Made by a program: the position numbers and the translations under genes
Assembly: GCA_024138025.1 (NCBI GenBank)
Contig: JAMXBD010002235.1
Coordinates: forward strand, 124,001-188,000
DNA length: 64,000 nt
Source of the DNA: Combretum micranthum
Taxonomy: Eukaryota > Streptophyta > Magnoliopsida > Myrtales > Combretaceae
Direction of reading: 5' to 3'
The notes under the pieces: generated by a model
Told to the model about the DNA's origin: nothing
The model's input: the letters and a program-made list of their open reading frames with translations, nothing else
Databases searched by the model: none
Part shown: positions 34,301 through 45,873 of the stretch, piece after piece
Numbering within the stretch: position 1 is the stretch's first letter
How the letters are laid out: each line of letters starts with the position of its first letter

Positions 34301-37225
34301 ACTAGATCTAAAGTTTTGAGTTCATAAATGCATTAGATCTTTGTTTTATGTTCATGAGCAACTTGTGATAGATGATGATGGTAGGAAAATTGTAGGAAAC
34401 TCAAGATCTATTTTATTTTCAACAAAAATCAATTTTGAAAATTCGGATGAAAATGGAACCATATTTAGAAAAGTTGTTTTTCAACTCCATAATGTGCATT
34501 TTTCATTTAAAATGAAGGACTTAGAGTACAGACAACATAAATGAATGATTTTGATAAGTAAAGTTTAGATCTATGTTCATATTATGTGTAGATCTTAGAT
34601 TTGAACTTGAAAAAGTAGTGAAATTCGTATTTTGGCAAGACTCATATTTAAAAACCACTTTTCAAGTGTCAAAATGCAATTTTTACTTAAGAAAATGAAG
34701 GCTTAATATATGTATAGCATCAAGACTTTTTTTTACAAGAATCTAATGTGATTTTCAAAAGTTATTTCCAAAATAAAAATCTTATTTTCTGATTTTGGTC
34801 AAGGCCTATTTTAAAAACATGTTTTCCAACTCAAAAATGAACTTTTAATTTAAGAAATAAAAGGCTCATAAGATATGATATGTAAGGAATGGATTTTCAT
34901 GAGCTTAGATAGATTTTATCAAAAGATATAACCAAAAATGAATTTTGTAAATTCGGATCCCAACCAAGACCAATTTTTAAAACCCCATTTATCAACTCCA
35001 AAACTCATGTTTTATGTGAAAAATGAAGGGTATAGGTAATAGGTATCTTTAAGGAATAATTTTTCAAGTTAAAATGAGTTTAGGCATGGTAATGTGTAAA
35101 ACAAGTAATGGAATTAAAATGGAAAAATTTGAGTTAGTGGTCAAATTATCAAATTCGTAATTTGAGATGATGCATATGTAATCACTTACTATTTGAGCTC
35201 AAATTGCAAGTTTTTGTGTTAAATGAAGTCCTTAGACAATAGATGTAGTAAAGTCTTAAATCTTAATGCACTAAACAAGTTTTTCTCAAATGAATCATTC
35301 AAAAAGTGGATTTCTAAAATTTGGATTTTTTAGTAAATCATATTGGAAAACATATTTGCAAAGTGTAAAATGCAAATTTTTGTGTAAGAATGAAGTCCTT
35401 AGTGTTTATGTATGATTGAGCCCTAATTTTCTTAATATCAAATGATTTTTACTTGAAGGAATCACTTAAAAACCAATTTTTACCAAATTCGGATTTTGGA
35501 ATCAACCGCACTTGAAAACATGTTTACAAAGTATAAAATGGAAATTTTTATGTAGAAATGAAGGTCATAAGTAGTATATATAATGAAGACTCAATTTTGA
35601 CAAAAATAATTATATTTTCTTAAGTAACAAATCCAAAACAAATGAAAATGATAAAAGTTAGAAAACTAGATTTTCATAAGTAATTATTATTATAGTCCTG
35701 CAAAATAAAAAGTTATAAAATTTCCTTTTAGCAAAAATCATTAAGATCATGCATACATTAAGCTCATCTCATGTCACTCATGTTAGGAAATCACTCATAT
35801 TGCATGTATAGCTAATTTATATAGTAGGAACATTACAAACATTTACAAAACTACCTTTCGGAAGTTGAAATTGTTGCTGCCCTAATCTGATCCGAAATTT
35901 TCGTAGCTTCAAAGTTTTCAAAACTTGAAAATAATATTAGAATTAGATAGATCTTTCGAATTAGATAGAAATCGATATATAAATTGCAAGATTCCGAGTT
36001 AAAATGACCAAGTTATAGCCGTTTTAAGTTGGAATTCCCGCTTAGGACGAGAATTACGAACTTGATAGTTCGTATAATATCATTTAGATTAGTTTGAGTT
36101 GAAATACTTATTAGAGTATTTCTTCCTTTTTAGGAGATCCCGAGATCGACGATTCCCTGCCACTGGATTACTATTACTAGAAGACCGGTGATCCAATGGC
36201 CGAGTGAGTTTTCTCCTTATTTTGTTACCTTGATTGTGCTTGTAGTTAGTTGCATTAGATTATAGGAACAAGATAAAAATCGATACGAATGGGGATGGGA
36301 TATATGATGAGGTTGTGATGAATGTATGCCAAAGAATACTAAAGCATATCGAAACCACGATTTGATTGGATAACTGCACTGTTCATATTAATTCTGTTAT
36401 GTGTATGATATTGGCTGGTCACTCCAAAGAATGTATAAATATTTTGACCTAAGCAAAAAGTAAATTGATCATGCATCGCATCGGACATATTGCATTTAGT
36501 AACGTGCTACTCCTACGCAGGTTGATCGGTATGGTCCGAGGACTCGTTTGGATAATGAGACCCGGGATCAGAGCTCATTCATAGGGAACTAAGGCGCATC
36601 GGGGATGCATTCCATGTGTGAGCCTAGCCGAGGCGAGTGTTATGAGCCGATGGCTTGGGGACTAGCAGCGGTTGTGTAGACTTCAATACCATCCCTAACC
36701 CAAGATACGGAGGGCGTAAATCCGTTCTGTGTGTGGGTTCCGGATACCCATACATAATTGTTTGCTCATGTGTTTGCTCATGGTTGTTTATAACTTGCTT
36801 GTATGGTACAGAATTAAGGAAATTCTCACTAAGCTAGTGTAGCTTATACTCCTATAGTTGTTTAAATGAACAGGTTATCTCAAGAATGCAAAGTGAGGAC
36901 TGAATTGTTGGAGCTGGGAATGACTCCGGGATTTGGCAAAGAATGCGAATGCCACAGGATTACTATTACTAGAAGACCAGTGACGAAGTTGAATGATTGT
37001 ATTTTAAAGTATAGTGATTTGTATCTGAAGTATAGTAAATTGTATTTCCTTTACATTGTTACTCAATTGTATCAACATAAAATGTATCATCCGATGTGTC
37101 TCCTTTATTTGTTAGACGCCTTGTACATAGTATAGAAGCCTTCGCGTGATTGAGGTGGTCATTCTTAGGCTTTAATATTGTGTATGGCGGACTGCCACGT
37201 TTAGGGTACCCTTCGGGGCGTGACA
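31368..37225 (+). mobile_element. E3: family II solo LTR with nested MITE, TSD GAAGC
   Basis: It starts TGTAAGCCCCGG and ends CTTCGGGGCGTGACA, and is flanked by GAAGC (31363-31367 and 37226-37230). Ends and internal landmarks (CGAAAAGCGTGTCCCGGGG, GATCCCGAGATCGACGATTC, CCAATGGCCGAGTGAG) match E6/E7 LTRs in reverse orientation. No PBS or internal domain is present, so it is a solo LTR left by LTR-LTR recombination. Without the MITE and its TSD copy it is 4922 bp, about 1.4 kb longer than E6/E7 LTRs. Short ORFs at 33424 and 34341 lie in LTR sequence and show no known domain. Confidence 0.87.
31404..32331 (+). mobile_element. hAT-type nonautonomous element (MITE-like), TSD ATTCTAAG
   Basis: 928 bp with imperfect terminal inverted repeats: TAGGGCTGTGCA at the left, and the reverse complement of the right end TAGGAGTGTGCA (10 of 12 match). 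Flanked by exact 8-bp repeats ATTCTAAG (31396-31403, 32332-32339), the TSD length of hAT transposons. Both subterminal regions are packed with GAACCGAACCG/CGGTTCGG motifs in both orientations. A long internal hairpin lies near 31620-31720. No transposase ORF. Orientation is arbitrary. Confidence 0.88.
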
Positions 37226-37324
37226 GAAGCTTAGAATAATTTTGAAGAATTTTTGAAAAGAGTTGAAGTTGTAAAGAAAATAAGGGAAGTAAAATATTTT
37301 CTTATAGGTTTATTTTTTGAGCAT

Positions 37325-37800
37325 ACGCCAGCATCTGGTACTTCAACACTGCCGGCATAGAGGTAGTATTGAAGGTGATAAGAACCTATTTTCTTAAAGC
37401 CGCTTGAAACGCTGCCGACTTTCGCAAGGAATGGTTGACAATGTTTATTTTTCAAAAGGTATGCCGGCTATTAGGGTTCCAATGCCACTGGCTTAGAGGT
37501 GGTGTAGAATGAAAACAGAATCATAATTTTTGACGCTGGGCTTAAGACCGCTAGTGTAGGATCCAAAGCTGTCGATGTACATGGATACGTTGCTGGTGTT
37601 GAGGGTATCTACGGGTGTGGATCAACCCCATGGAACTCTCGGAAATTTTTGAAAATTTGGAGTTGTAGTCTACACCGGCTCAATGCTACCGACGTTGATT
37701 AAAGGCTGCTAGCATATCCTTGAACATTGCCAGTGTTGGCAAGTGTTGAGTTTTAGTGCATTGTGCACCGGTTCAACGCCGCTGGCGTTGAAGGACGGCA
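37325..37800 (+). repeat. GCCGGC-rich dispersed repeat zone in E1 LTR
   Basis: Degenerate units of roughly 40-60 bp carrying GCCGGC/GCTGGC/GCCAGC cores. The same zone in E5 is at 60840-61200. At the equivalent position E4 (39735-39935) carries unrelated repeats built on GGGTGTTTCACCCTC and ACGGCCCCATATG. Confidence 0.6.
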
Positions 37801-38287
37801 TGTACCTTGTAGTTTTTATTTTCAAAAATTTTCTTCAAAATTTCCCAAAGCTTGATATATGATCAATTGAATATTTGTTGAGTATTCAATGATATAATAT
37901 GATGTTTAAATGCTATGTTATGACTTTGTAATAATTTATTTGAATTTCTTTCATTAATTATATTTGGAACTAGTTAATTAGTGCTTAAACTAAGTGGGAA
38001 ATTCAATATTATCTTGAACAGTGATAGATTCTTGCTCGGCCAACCCCATTAGTTACCGAGCTATCTCAGGTATGCGATAACTTGCTTGTTTCTTTGCTAG
38101 CATAAGCATTACTTCAAGTTACTCTAAATTAAGAAAATTTTAATAATTGATGAGTGTTTATTGTCTTTTATACCGTTGAATCTGGTTTAGAGAGCGGTAC
38201 CTTACTCAGATTGGGGGCATGGTACTTTTTCGTTATTGGATAGATTTATCTAGGAGATATAAGTATCTGAGTTACTTATATCAATCC

Positions 38288-38314
38288 CCTGAGCATCGTG
38301 ATGCATTACTCAGG
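38288..38314 (+). other. Conserved CCTGAG/CTCAGG hairpin in E1 LTR
   Basis: Inverted repeat CCTGAGCA...TACTCAGG. Related hairpins occur in E4 (41455-41478) and E5 (60038-60060). Confidence 0.55.
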
Positions 38315-38567
38315 ATCCCCTAGTATTACGGCTATGTCGGAAAGTGGGACTGCCTAGTCTGTATGAACAGTAGGAACCACTCAAGAGACGATATGATACT
38401 AGATCTTATTGTCCGAGTTTGAATACTCCCATGATGTATGACTAACTAAAGATTGTAATAATAATTTGTTGTTGCATTTTGCATTTAGCTTAAGCATATG
38501 TGAATCACTTTGCATTTGTATTTGTTACTTGCGTACTAGGCCTTTGGCTCAAATTTTAACCATTTAG

Positions 38568-38646
38568 GTGATGAATCCGACGAGTTTTACATGAGTATGG
38601 GGCATGGAAGCGATTTCGAGGATTTCCTTGATGATTTGGAGGACTA
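38568..38646 (+). CDS. Possible small acidic exon inside E1 LTR
   Basis: After a plausible 3' splice site (AACCATTTAG|GTGATGAA) the frame reads 25 residues rich in Asp/Glu/Phe, including DEFY, SDFE and FLDD, then TAG. The minus-strand counterpart in E5 (59788-59864) keeps DEFY, SDFE and FLDE and ends at the matching stop, although nucleotides differ. E4 has a diverged acidic version near 41668. An upstream exon is not identified. It may be real LTR-encoded protein or relic host-derived sequence. Confidence 0.35.
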
Positions 38647-41115
38647 GAGATGACCTTAGACTTGATGGAATCCAAATTTTGTAATAGACTAGTTATGTTA
38701 GTCTTGTTGAAATACCTCAAACCTTCACATATATTAGAAATTGGGTTTAGATAGATTTGAATGAATTAAATTAATTATAGGTTATAAAAAGACAAGTTGA
38801 CAAAGTTAGATTAGTAATTAATTAAATAAAATTTGAGATTTGAAATCTAAATTCTCTAAACAAGTCATTGAAATGTTTAGAGGATTCATAAACCCTTAAT
38901 TCTTAGCCAAAACTCTAATTCTTAAATCACCATAAAATTTGAGTTCATTTTCTTGTATAAAAATATCAATTCTTAAACCCGAACTCAAATTAAATATCTT
39001 TTATCCAAAATAAATTCCTAAATTAAGTTCTTATTTTAAGTCCTTAATTTATAACCTATCGGTTCAAAAATCATATTTTAAATACTTCTGGAACTATAGA
39101 TATTGATCTGGTAGTTCTAAATCTAATACGTTATTTTGAAAATATATTTATTTTTATCTATTCCTCTTTTTCTTTTATTTTCTCCCCTACCTTATCTTTC
39201 TCTTTTTTTTTTCTCTCTCTCTCTTTTCTTCTTCTTCTTTCCCGTATCTTCTTCTTCTTCTTCTTCTTCTTTCTCTCTCCAAATTCAAGACATGAATCTC
39301 AATTTCAATAAGAAAAAATGAGGAATCAAGTAGAATATGAGAATAGAAGAAGGATATCAAAGTTAGAAGTACAAGAAATTGCATAATTTAGCCAAAAAGA
39401 TAAGTTTTCTAGTTTAATTCATATTTGTTTTATTTGTTGTTTGCTTATCTAATTGATGAATTGATGTTGAAATGAGTTGGGATTGTTGTTTATATATGTG
39501 TATGTTGGATTAATGTTGTTGGGAGTTTAGTTGTGACGAAGAAGATGATGAATAGTGAAGTTGAGTTTTGTTATTGTAGTTGGGTGTTTGATGATTAGAA
39601 GTGGAGTTTGTGTTGTTTGAATGGTATTTTGATCATATAACAAGCTTTGGGAAACTTAGGATGAGTTTAAAGAAGGTTTGAAAGTGTAAAAGTTTACAAA
39701 ATTTAGTGTTCAAAACAGTGGAAGACGAAAATTTTTCATGTAGCCCATATGGAAGGGTGTTTCACCCTCTGACATTAAAAATACACTTTCCCTGAGTTGA
39801 AATAGCCCTATATGGGGGGGTTGGTGTATGAATTGAAACGGCCCCGTATGCAAGGGTGTATCACTCTCGGATGGAAAAGTGCAATTTCACTGGGTTGAAA
39901 CGGCCTCCCAAACGGCCCCATATGAGAGGGCATTTCAATTTATGATCTCTCCCTTGCTGCGATGTTGTTTTATATTTTACTCATAACTTTTTCATTCGAT
40001 CTCCGATTGAGGTGATTCAAGTTGCGTTGGAAAGATTAAAAGAGATATATGATTTTTATGTTTTGAGTTTTTACAAATTCCAAAAGTATCAATGCTTAAA
40101 TTTTGATTATTTCTAGCTGCTACACTTTCCAAAACAAAGTTAAAAACTTGTATTGGTTTGTTAAATGTGTTTTAACTTATGAAATGAATCTTTTTAAGAT
40201 GAAATGAATCTTTTTAAGTTAAAATGAGATAGATAAGTGATATTTGATGTGTTATGTGAGTTAATTGATGTAATTAAACATGGGTTAAGTAGATTTATAG
40301 ATTTAACAAATAATTAGATTAAATCTAGAAATTAGTTATAAAATGAACTTAGTTAACAAACCTAGGTTCAACTTGACTAAATGAACTTGAATGAACTAAA
40401 ATGGATTAGATTGTTTAACTTTGATGAATTTGGCTACGTTTAACTTAATGTAAGCTCGAATTGACATAGATCTTAGATATATAATGGATTAGTAATTAAT
40501 CTAAGCCTAACTTGGCTCAACGAACTTAATCAACTTGACTTAGTAAATAAATCAAATGACTAATTTTAAGCTAAAATGGGTTAATAGCTAATAATTAGCT
40601 TAGATGAATGAATTATGATGATCTTTGAATAACATGAGCAATAAGTTGTTTCAATTGTTTATTTGCTTTAAATATGAATGCTTTTATGTATGAATTCCTT
40701 ATATATGTTATGTTTTGTGATAAGAAACTATAATTAAAGTGAAAAGAATTATTTTGACAGACAAAAAAGAACTGTCCATATTTTGGCGGGGCGATATTCG
40801 CAGCCATAGCGGGGTTCCACATTAATGTCTGATCAAATAGGATTAATAAAAGTTTGTTATAAGTAGATGTAAGTTTAGTTTCTTATATGAGTTCTTTCCT
40901 TAAATAGTGGTGGATATCTGATTTATCTTCTGGATTAACTTTTGAAATTCCTTCCGAGGCTATGTTTGGATTTTATATTCAAGGTACGTAGTAACTTGCA
41001 TGTTGGATGTTAGGATAGGCATCTAATATGGATTAAGAACTTAAACTCGGCTTAATAATTGATGAGTGTTGGTTGTGCTTTACGTCGTTGAATCCGAAAC
41101 CTGAGGAGCGACTAC

Positions 41116-41215
41116 CTTGTCATGATGCAATGGCACGATAGTTAGGCACTTAGCCCAATCTTTATCATGATGCAATGACTCAAATCCATGATGCAATGGT
41201 TCACCATGATGCAAT
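41116..41215 (+). repeat. CATGATGCAATG repeats in E4 LTR
   Basis: Four copies of the 12-mer CATGATGCAATG at irregular spacing within 100 bp. In E5 the same motif occurs five times in reverse orientation (60305-60415), one copy with a substitution. Confidence 0.75.
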
Positions 41216-41454
41216 GGTGGTTTCTTTTATTGGCTAAGTAGGTAGCTAATAGGGTTAACTGTATCGGTGTATTCTTTACTTATACTCGGGAGGAAATAAT
41301 ATGTTTTAGTTCACGGTATGGGACCGTTGAACTAATTGATGTTATAGACCGGGATAAGTGAAGTGTATAAAAGAGTGTGAACCCTAGATGTTATTAATAT
41401 TCTTTATCGGTTAGATATAGGAGATATAGATATACAATCTATCTATATTAACCC

Positions 41455-41478
41455 CCTGAGTAGCTGCTATTACTCAGG
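41455..41478 (+). other. Conserved CCTGAGTA/TACTCAGG hairpin in E4 LTR
   Basis: Perfect 8-bp stem with the loop GCTGCTAT. Confidence 0.55.
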
Positions 41479-42150
41479 ACTCCCAGATTCCCATTGGCTT
41501 GTTCCGGAGTGTGAGTGCTCCATTGTTAATATGTTTATTTCAATGAAAAGATAATAACTTATGGATTGATGAATTGCATTTAATTAAGCTTGCATGTCAC
41601 TCCGTGTATGATTGTGTTATTGTTTACTGGGCTTCGGCTCATTCTTGTTATTATTATTCTTTTTACAGGTTTTGATGTTGATAAAGATGATGTTGATGAT
41701 GATGAGTTCTTGTTGATGTTGTTGATGATGGATGGTGAGACGATGATATGATGATGTTGTTGCTATTGATGATGCTTGACTCGGGTTTTGGGCACTTGTA
41801 ATGATTCGGAGAGAATTTGTGGATGAGTGAAGTGAGCACGAGCATGGATGTAGTTAATTATTTTATTTCTTTTTGTTTTGTATTAGTGAGAGCTGGATTT
41901 AAGATTTAAACTTGTTATATTCTTTAAAAGGCATAGTAGAGCCCATGTTTTGTAATTTAACTTTTGCAAAGCTTTGTTTAATCTAATAATTCTCTACTTG
42001 AGAAGAGTAGAAGTTTTGAAATGTCTTTATTTTTAAATTATTTTATAAAATTTATTTCCGCTGCTAAATCCAATTGTTGCCATAATCTAACTAAATGATT
42101 TCACAATCTAAAATCGGATAGCAATGTTCAACATAAACACCTTCTTTCAA

Positions 42151-42190
42151 GACAACCTTACGTATAACTCGTAAAGTTATACATGGTTGG
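42151..42190 (+). other. Terminal-region hairpin of E4 LTR
   Basis: ACAACCTTACGTATAAC ... GTTATACATGGTTGG, ending 47 bases before the LTR end. The same hairpin is at 62313-62352 (E1) and 42381-42422 (E5). Confidence 0.6.
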
Positions 42191-42242
42191 AGACTTGGTG
42201 TGCTTAATTTGAGAATAGAGCATGTCGGGTCTTTACACTTGT

Positions 42243-42335
42243 GATAGTACTTAAAGTTTTAGTTGGATTTTATGTGTAATTTTGTTAAGGCTTGTAAGAA
42301 GCCTTTGGATGTAATATATGTGTATATATATGTAC
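42243..42335 (+). repeat. E1 3' LTR, piece 4 of 5
   Basis: 93 bp between the right TSD of E4 and the left end of E5, ending in the TGTAC target site of E5. No ORF. Confidence 0.75.
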
Positions 42336-42380
42336 TGTAAAGACTCGACCCTCTAAATCCCGAGACTTAAAGTACCGAGT

Positions 42381-42422
42381 TCCCAACCACATATAATATT
42401 TTCATATTATATGTAAGGTTGT
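42381..42422 (-). other. Terminal-region hairpin of E5 LTR, interrupted at its base by E6
   Basis: CCAACCACATATAATA...TATTATATGTAAGGTT. E6 inserted at the GTTGT base of this stem. Confidence 0.6.
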
Positions 42423-43046
42423 TGTCACGCCCCGTAGAGTATCCTAAATGTAACAGCCCGCCACATACTAAGTAAGACTCTCGAGTTCTCTACCCGAGCC
42501 CTTCGGGAGTCTTAATTAGATGTAAAACGTTCCTTTATGATAATAGAATACTTCGACAAATGGAGTTAAACAGTTTAGCGTGGCATTCAATAGCCATAAA
42601 AAATCAAAACGCATAATTATAGTTTACAAAATCTAAGGGGCATTCCCCCAAATAATAACAAGTCCGTTACAGTCATCCAGAGTCCTTAGTTTCCAATGGA
42701 AGTCTATACAAAAAGGAATGGATTAAACTTCTATGGAAACTCCTATCTCCGGTACCTGTGCTATGCTTGCCTCGGCCTAAGCCATATAAACTCGTGCTGC
42801 AAAAGATAAAAACTATGGGGGCGTAAGCTAACTAGCTTATGAGTAATAACTCCATAACACAATTAAATACAATTCATTCAAACAAGTGATTATTCAAGCA
42901 AGTGTATGCAGCAATCAAATGTGATCAACAAACATATGACCAACCGGAAATCATATGTGGATAGACTTGCGCCCTCCATCTCGAGTTAGCAGATTAACGA
43001 ATCCTACGGTACGACGCCATTTAAGCTCATGGTCAACTAACGATAT

Positions 43047-43139
43047 TTCATTTTGTGGATCACGATTAACCCACAAATTCGTTTTATGGATCACGATTAA
43101 CCAACATATTCGTTTTATGGATAACGAAAAACCAACCAA
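43047..43139 (-). repeat. 31-bp tandem repeat in E6 3' LTR
   Basis: Three units of TTCGTTTTATGGATCACGAT plus TAACCAACATA. The same triplicate is at 56732-56823 in the 5' LTR. It is related in sequence to the 38-bp repeat of E7. Confidence 0.75.
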
Positions 43140-45222
43140 TGCAAATGCTCCAACCCATCGTGATATGAATGGATTCAATTTACAATTAAGTCGAATATTC
43201 CTTAATTCAATTCTTTTAGGTGATCAACAAGTATTTGGAGACATTCATACATAAGTCACTACTAGTCTAGTCAATTAATAGTTTAACACCCGTTTCGATA
43301 TCCTTAGGTCCCATTTCACATATCAACAGTAGGCAACATATATAACTCCATATACCCCATCATGCATATACAATTCCTTTTTATCTTTACCTATAACTAC
43401 TAGTGCCACTACATTACAATCACATTTATTAATTGAGAGTGAAGTAAAACTCACTCGGCCATTGGACGCCAATCTTCCTAGTATAGTCGGGAGTTAGAGT
43501 GTCGTCCTGCTCGGGATCACCTACCAAGCAAGAATAATCTAATGAGACTCTCATTATGTAACTAAATCAAGCTATACATCTAAACTATTATGGATTCGGA
43601 TTTCTCGCTATTTGCGGAAGTTCCGACTTAAAACGCCATAACTTGGTCATTTTAACTCGAATTTCGCAAATTTTATATCGATCTCTATCTACTTCGAAAT
43701 CTATCTATTTCTAATATTAAATCCAAGTTTTGAAAATAGTAAGGTCAAGGAAAAGTGGATCAGATCTGTTCCGCAAATGTTCCAATCTCAAAAATTTGTT
43801 TGCTTTTTATAAAATGTTCCTAGTTGATGATTCCATGCAAAATGATATGGGAATGAATTACTAATATGAATGCCATGATGAACTTAATATATCATGGTCA
43901 TAATAATTTTTGTATAATAACTCTTATGAACTCTTAATGTTGGAAAATTCCCATAAAGATTATTTCTAAAAGCTATTTTTCCCATTATACTCCTTTTTTC
44001 CTTGACTTTTAATCTTGTAATCCACTTATTATTTAACTAAAAATAAGTTCTCAAAGTCTATATTAATCATGGCCTTCATTCATGCATAAAATTCCCATTT
44101 TTCATTTGGTAAACATGTCTTTGAACAGCTTTTTGTAAAAATCCGAATTTTCTAAATTTCATTTTCTTGCATTTTTCTTAAGGGAAAACTTGTCTAATGC
44201 ATTAAAAATTGAAGCTCCAATATATATATTATCTAGGGAATTCATTTAGCTTATAAAACATCCAATTTAGACTCAAATACCAAGTGTTCTTGTAGGCATG
44301 AACCTAAGTTACGAATTTTAACTATTGATCAACATTCCAATATTTCTCATTCTAACTCCACCACTTGTTTTACATTCCTATCATGCCTAAACTCATCTAA
44401 ACTTATAAAAATCATTCCTTCAATATACCTATTACACATACCCTTCATTTTTCTTATGAAACATGAGTTTAGAATTGATTTTAGGGGTTTTTAAAGTAGG
44501 GTTTCACTTTCATCCGAATTTCCAACATTTCATATTTAACAAAACCTTTCCTTTTTCAATATTCTTGCTTCCCATATGTGAAGATCTACTATCTAACTTC
44601 TCTATATATGAACAAGACTACATTTTTATGATCATTAAAGCATATAAAACAAAATAACCCTATGATCATGCATGTACATGAAAATGTGGTTGTCTAAACT
44701 TTAGATCTACTATATATAATGCATGAATCATGGATCTCATGGCATGAACAACCATATATGTGCAAGATCTCTACTTTACATGCATGAACAAGTTGATAAT
44801 TCAAACAAAACCCATTCAAAGACTAGATCCACTTCTTGTGATGGCTTGAGATTCTTGTAGTAGTGTTTTCATGTCCTTTGCTCATGCTCATTGGGATTTA
44901 AAGGAGAAAACACACAAGAATGATCTTGCCATAACAAGATTTAGGACTAACAAGGTCTAAAATCAACATACCAAAGGAAGATCAAAGGAGAAATGAAGGA
45001 ACTTGAGTTGAAATTGTGAGGGAAGAGGGAGGGGGAAGCTCTCGGCACTTAAGGGGGAAAAGAGAGAGTTTTACTCTTTTTCTAATTTTGAAACAAGAAG
45101 AAATGAAGAGAGAGAGAGAAAATTATGTATATATATGAAGTGAGTTAGGGTTTAGTTAAGTAAAATGAAGTAAAAATAATTTAATTGAGGGGGAAACAAG
45201 AGGGAGGGGCGCCGGCCATCCC

Positions 45223-45242
45223 ATGTGTGTGTGTGTGTGTGT
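45223..45242. repeat. (GT)n microsatellite
   Basis: About ten GT dinucleotides inside the E6 3' LTR; eight or nine at the matching place in the 5' LTR (near 58900). Confidence 0.85.
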
Positions 45243-45823
45243 TTTGAAAAATTGAAATTTTGTAATTTAGTAAATTAAAATGTAATAAATGTGATAATTG
45301 ATTAAGAGACAAAATTTCTTGGAAAAGAAAATTGAAATGAGTAGTTGTAAGGATGTAAGAATAGGGTATGGGTAGTGTGTAGTGTAGGTTGTACTTGTGA
45401 ATAGTAGACAAGACATCTACTTTACCGATTGTTCCGAAAACACGGGAAAAGCTATAACTGTAATTTTTATAGCTCGGAAAATTATGAAATTGATATTTTT
45501 GGAATCCTTATAAAATTACGGTTCTAATGAATATTCAGGAATATTTTTCTAAATCCGTGGTCCGGGGCACGCTTTTCCGTAATTGAGCTCGGGAAGGCCC
45601 AGAATTGAAAAATTCCCGAATTTAAAACTTTCAAAGGTTTAGAATGTACTTTTAAACAATAATTCACACTCCTTTACTTCATAATATTTATTTTATTATA
45701 AAACCGAAGGAAAGCCGGATTTTGGGCTCCTAGGCTTCACTCACTAGACCCAAACTGGACCAGATTAGGGTTTCGCTTCCAACTCCCGGGGTTTCTTGAC
45801 TACTAAATATACCGGGGTTTACA

Positions 45824-45838
45824 ACCTCCCTACCTTAA
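45824..45838 (-). other. E6 polypurine tract
   Basis: Minus strand AAGGTAGGGAGGT immediately before the 3' LTR start. Confidence 0.7.
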
Positions 45839-45873
45839 ATAAAGTTTTATCCTCAAAACGGAACTAACATACC

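Larger units (their letters stand above)
37231..38707 (+). repeat. E1 3' LTR, piece 3 of 5
   Basis: Holds a zone of GCCGGC-like dispersed repeats (about 37325-37800), a conserved CCTGAG...CTCAGG hairpin (38288-38314) and a small acidic coding stretch (38568-38646). It runs to the CTTGT target used by E4. Confidence 0.82.
38708..42237 (+). mobile_element. E4: family I solo LTR, TSD CTTGT
   Basis: 3530 bp, starts TGAAATACC, ends GGGTCTTTACA, flanked by CTTGT at 38703-38707 and 42238-42242. No internal domain. Contents: a CT/TTC-rich tract (39170-39290), a repeat zone (39735-39935), CATGATGCAATG repeats (41116-41215), a CCTGAG hairpin (41455-41478), an acidic stretch near 41668 and the terminal hairpin (42151-42190). 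Same family as its target LTR. Confidence 0.88.
42423..45823 (-). repeat. E6 3' LTR
   Basis: 3401 bp, reading TGTAAACCCCGGTATATTTAG to GGGGCGTGACA on the minus strand. It includes a 31-bp triplicate (43047-43139), a TATA-like ATATATATAC near 45125-45140 and a GT dinucleotide run (45223-45242). Differences from the 5' LTR are mostly small indels. Confidence 0.93.

Noticed and set aside
39136..39384. Ser/Phe-rich and Arg/Glu-rich ORFs
   Set aside because: A CT/TTC microsatellite-like tract read in opposite strands.
41663..41845. His-rich minus-strand ORF
   Set aside because: It is the reverse complement of an acidic GAT-rich stretch and has low complexity.
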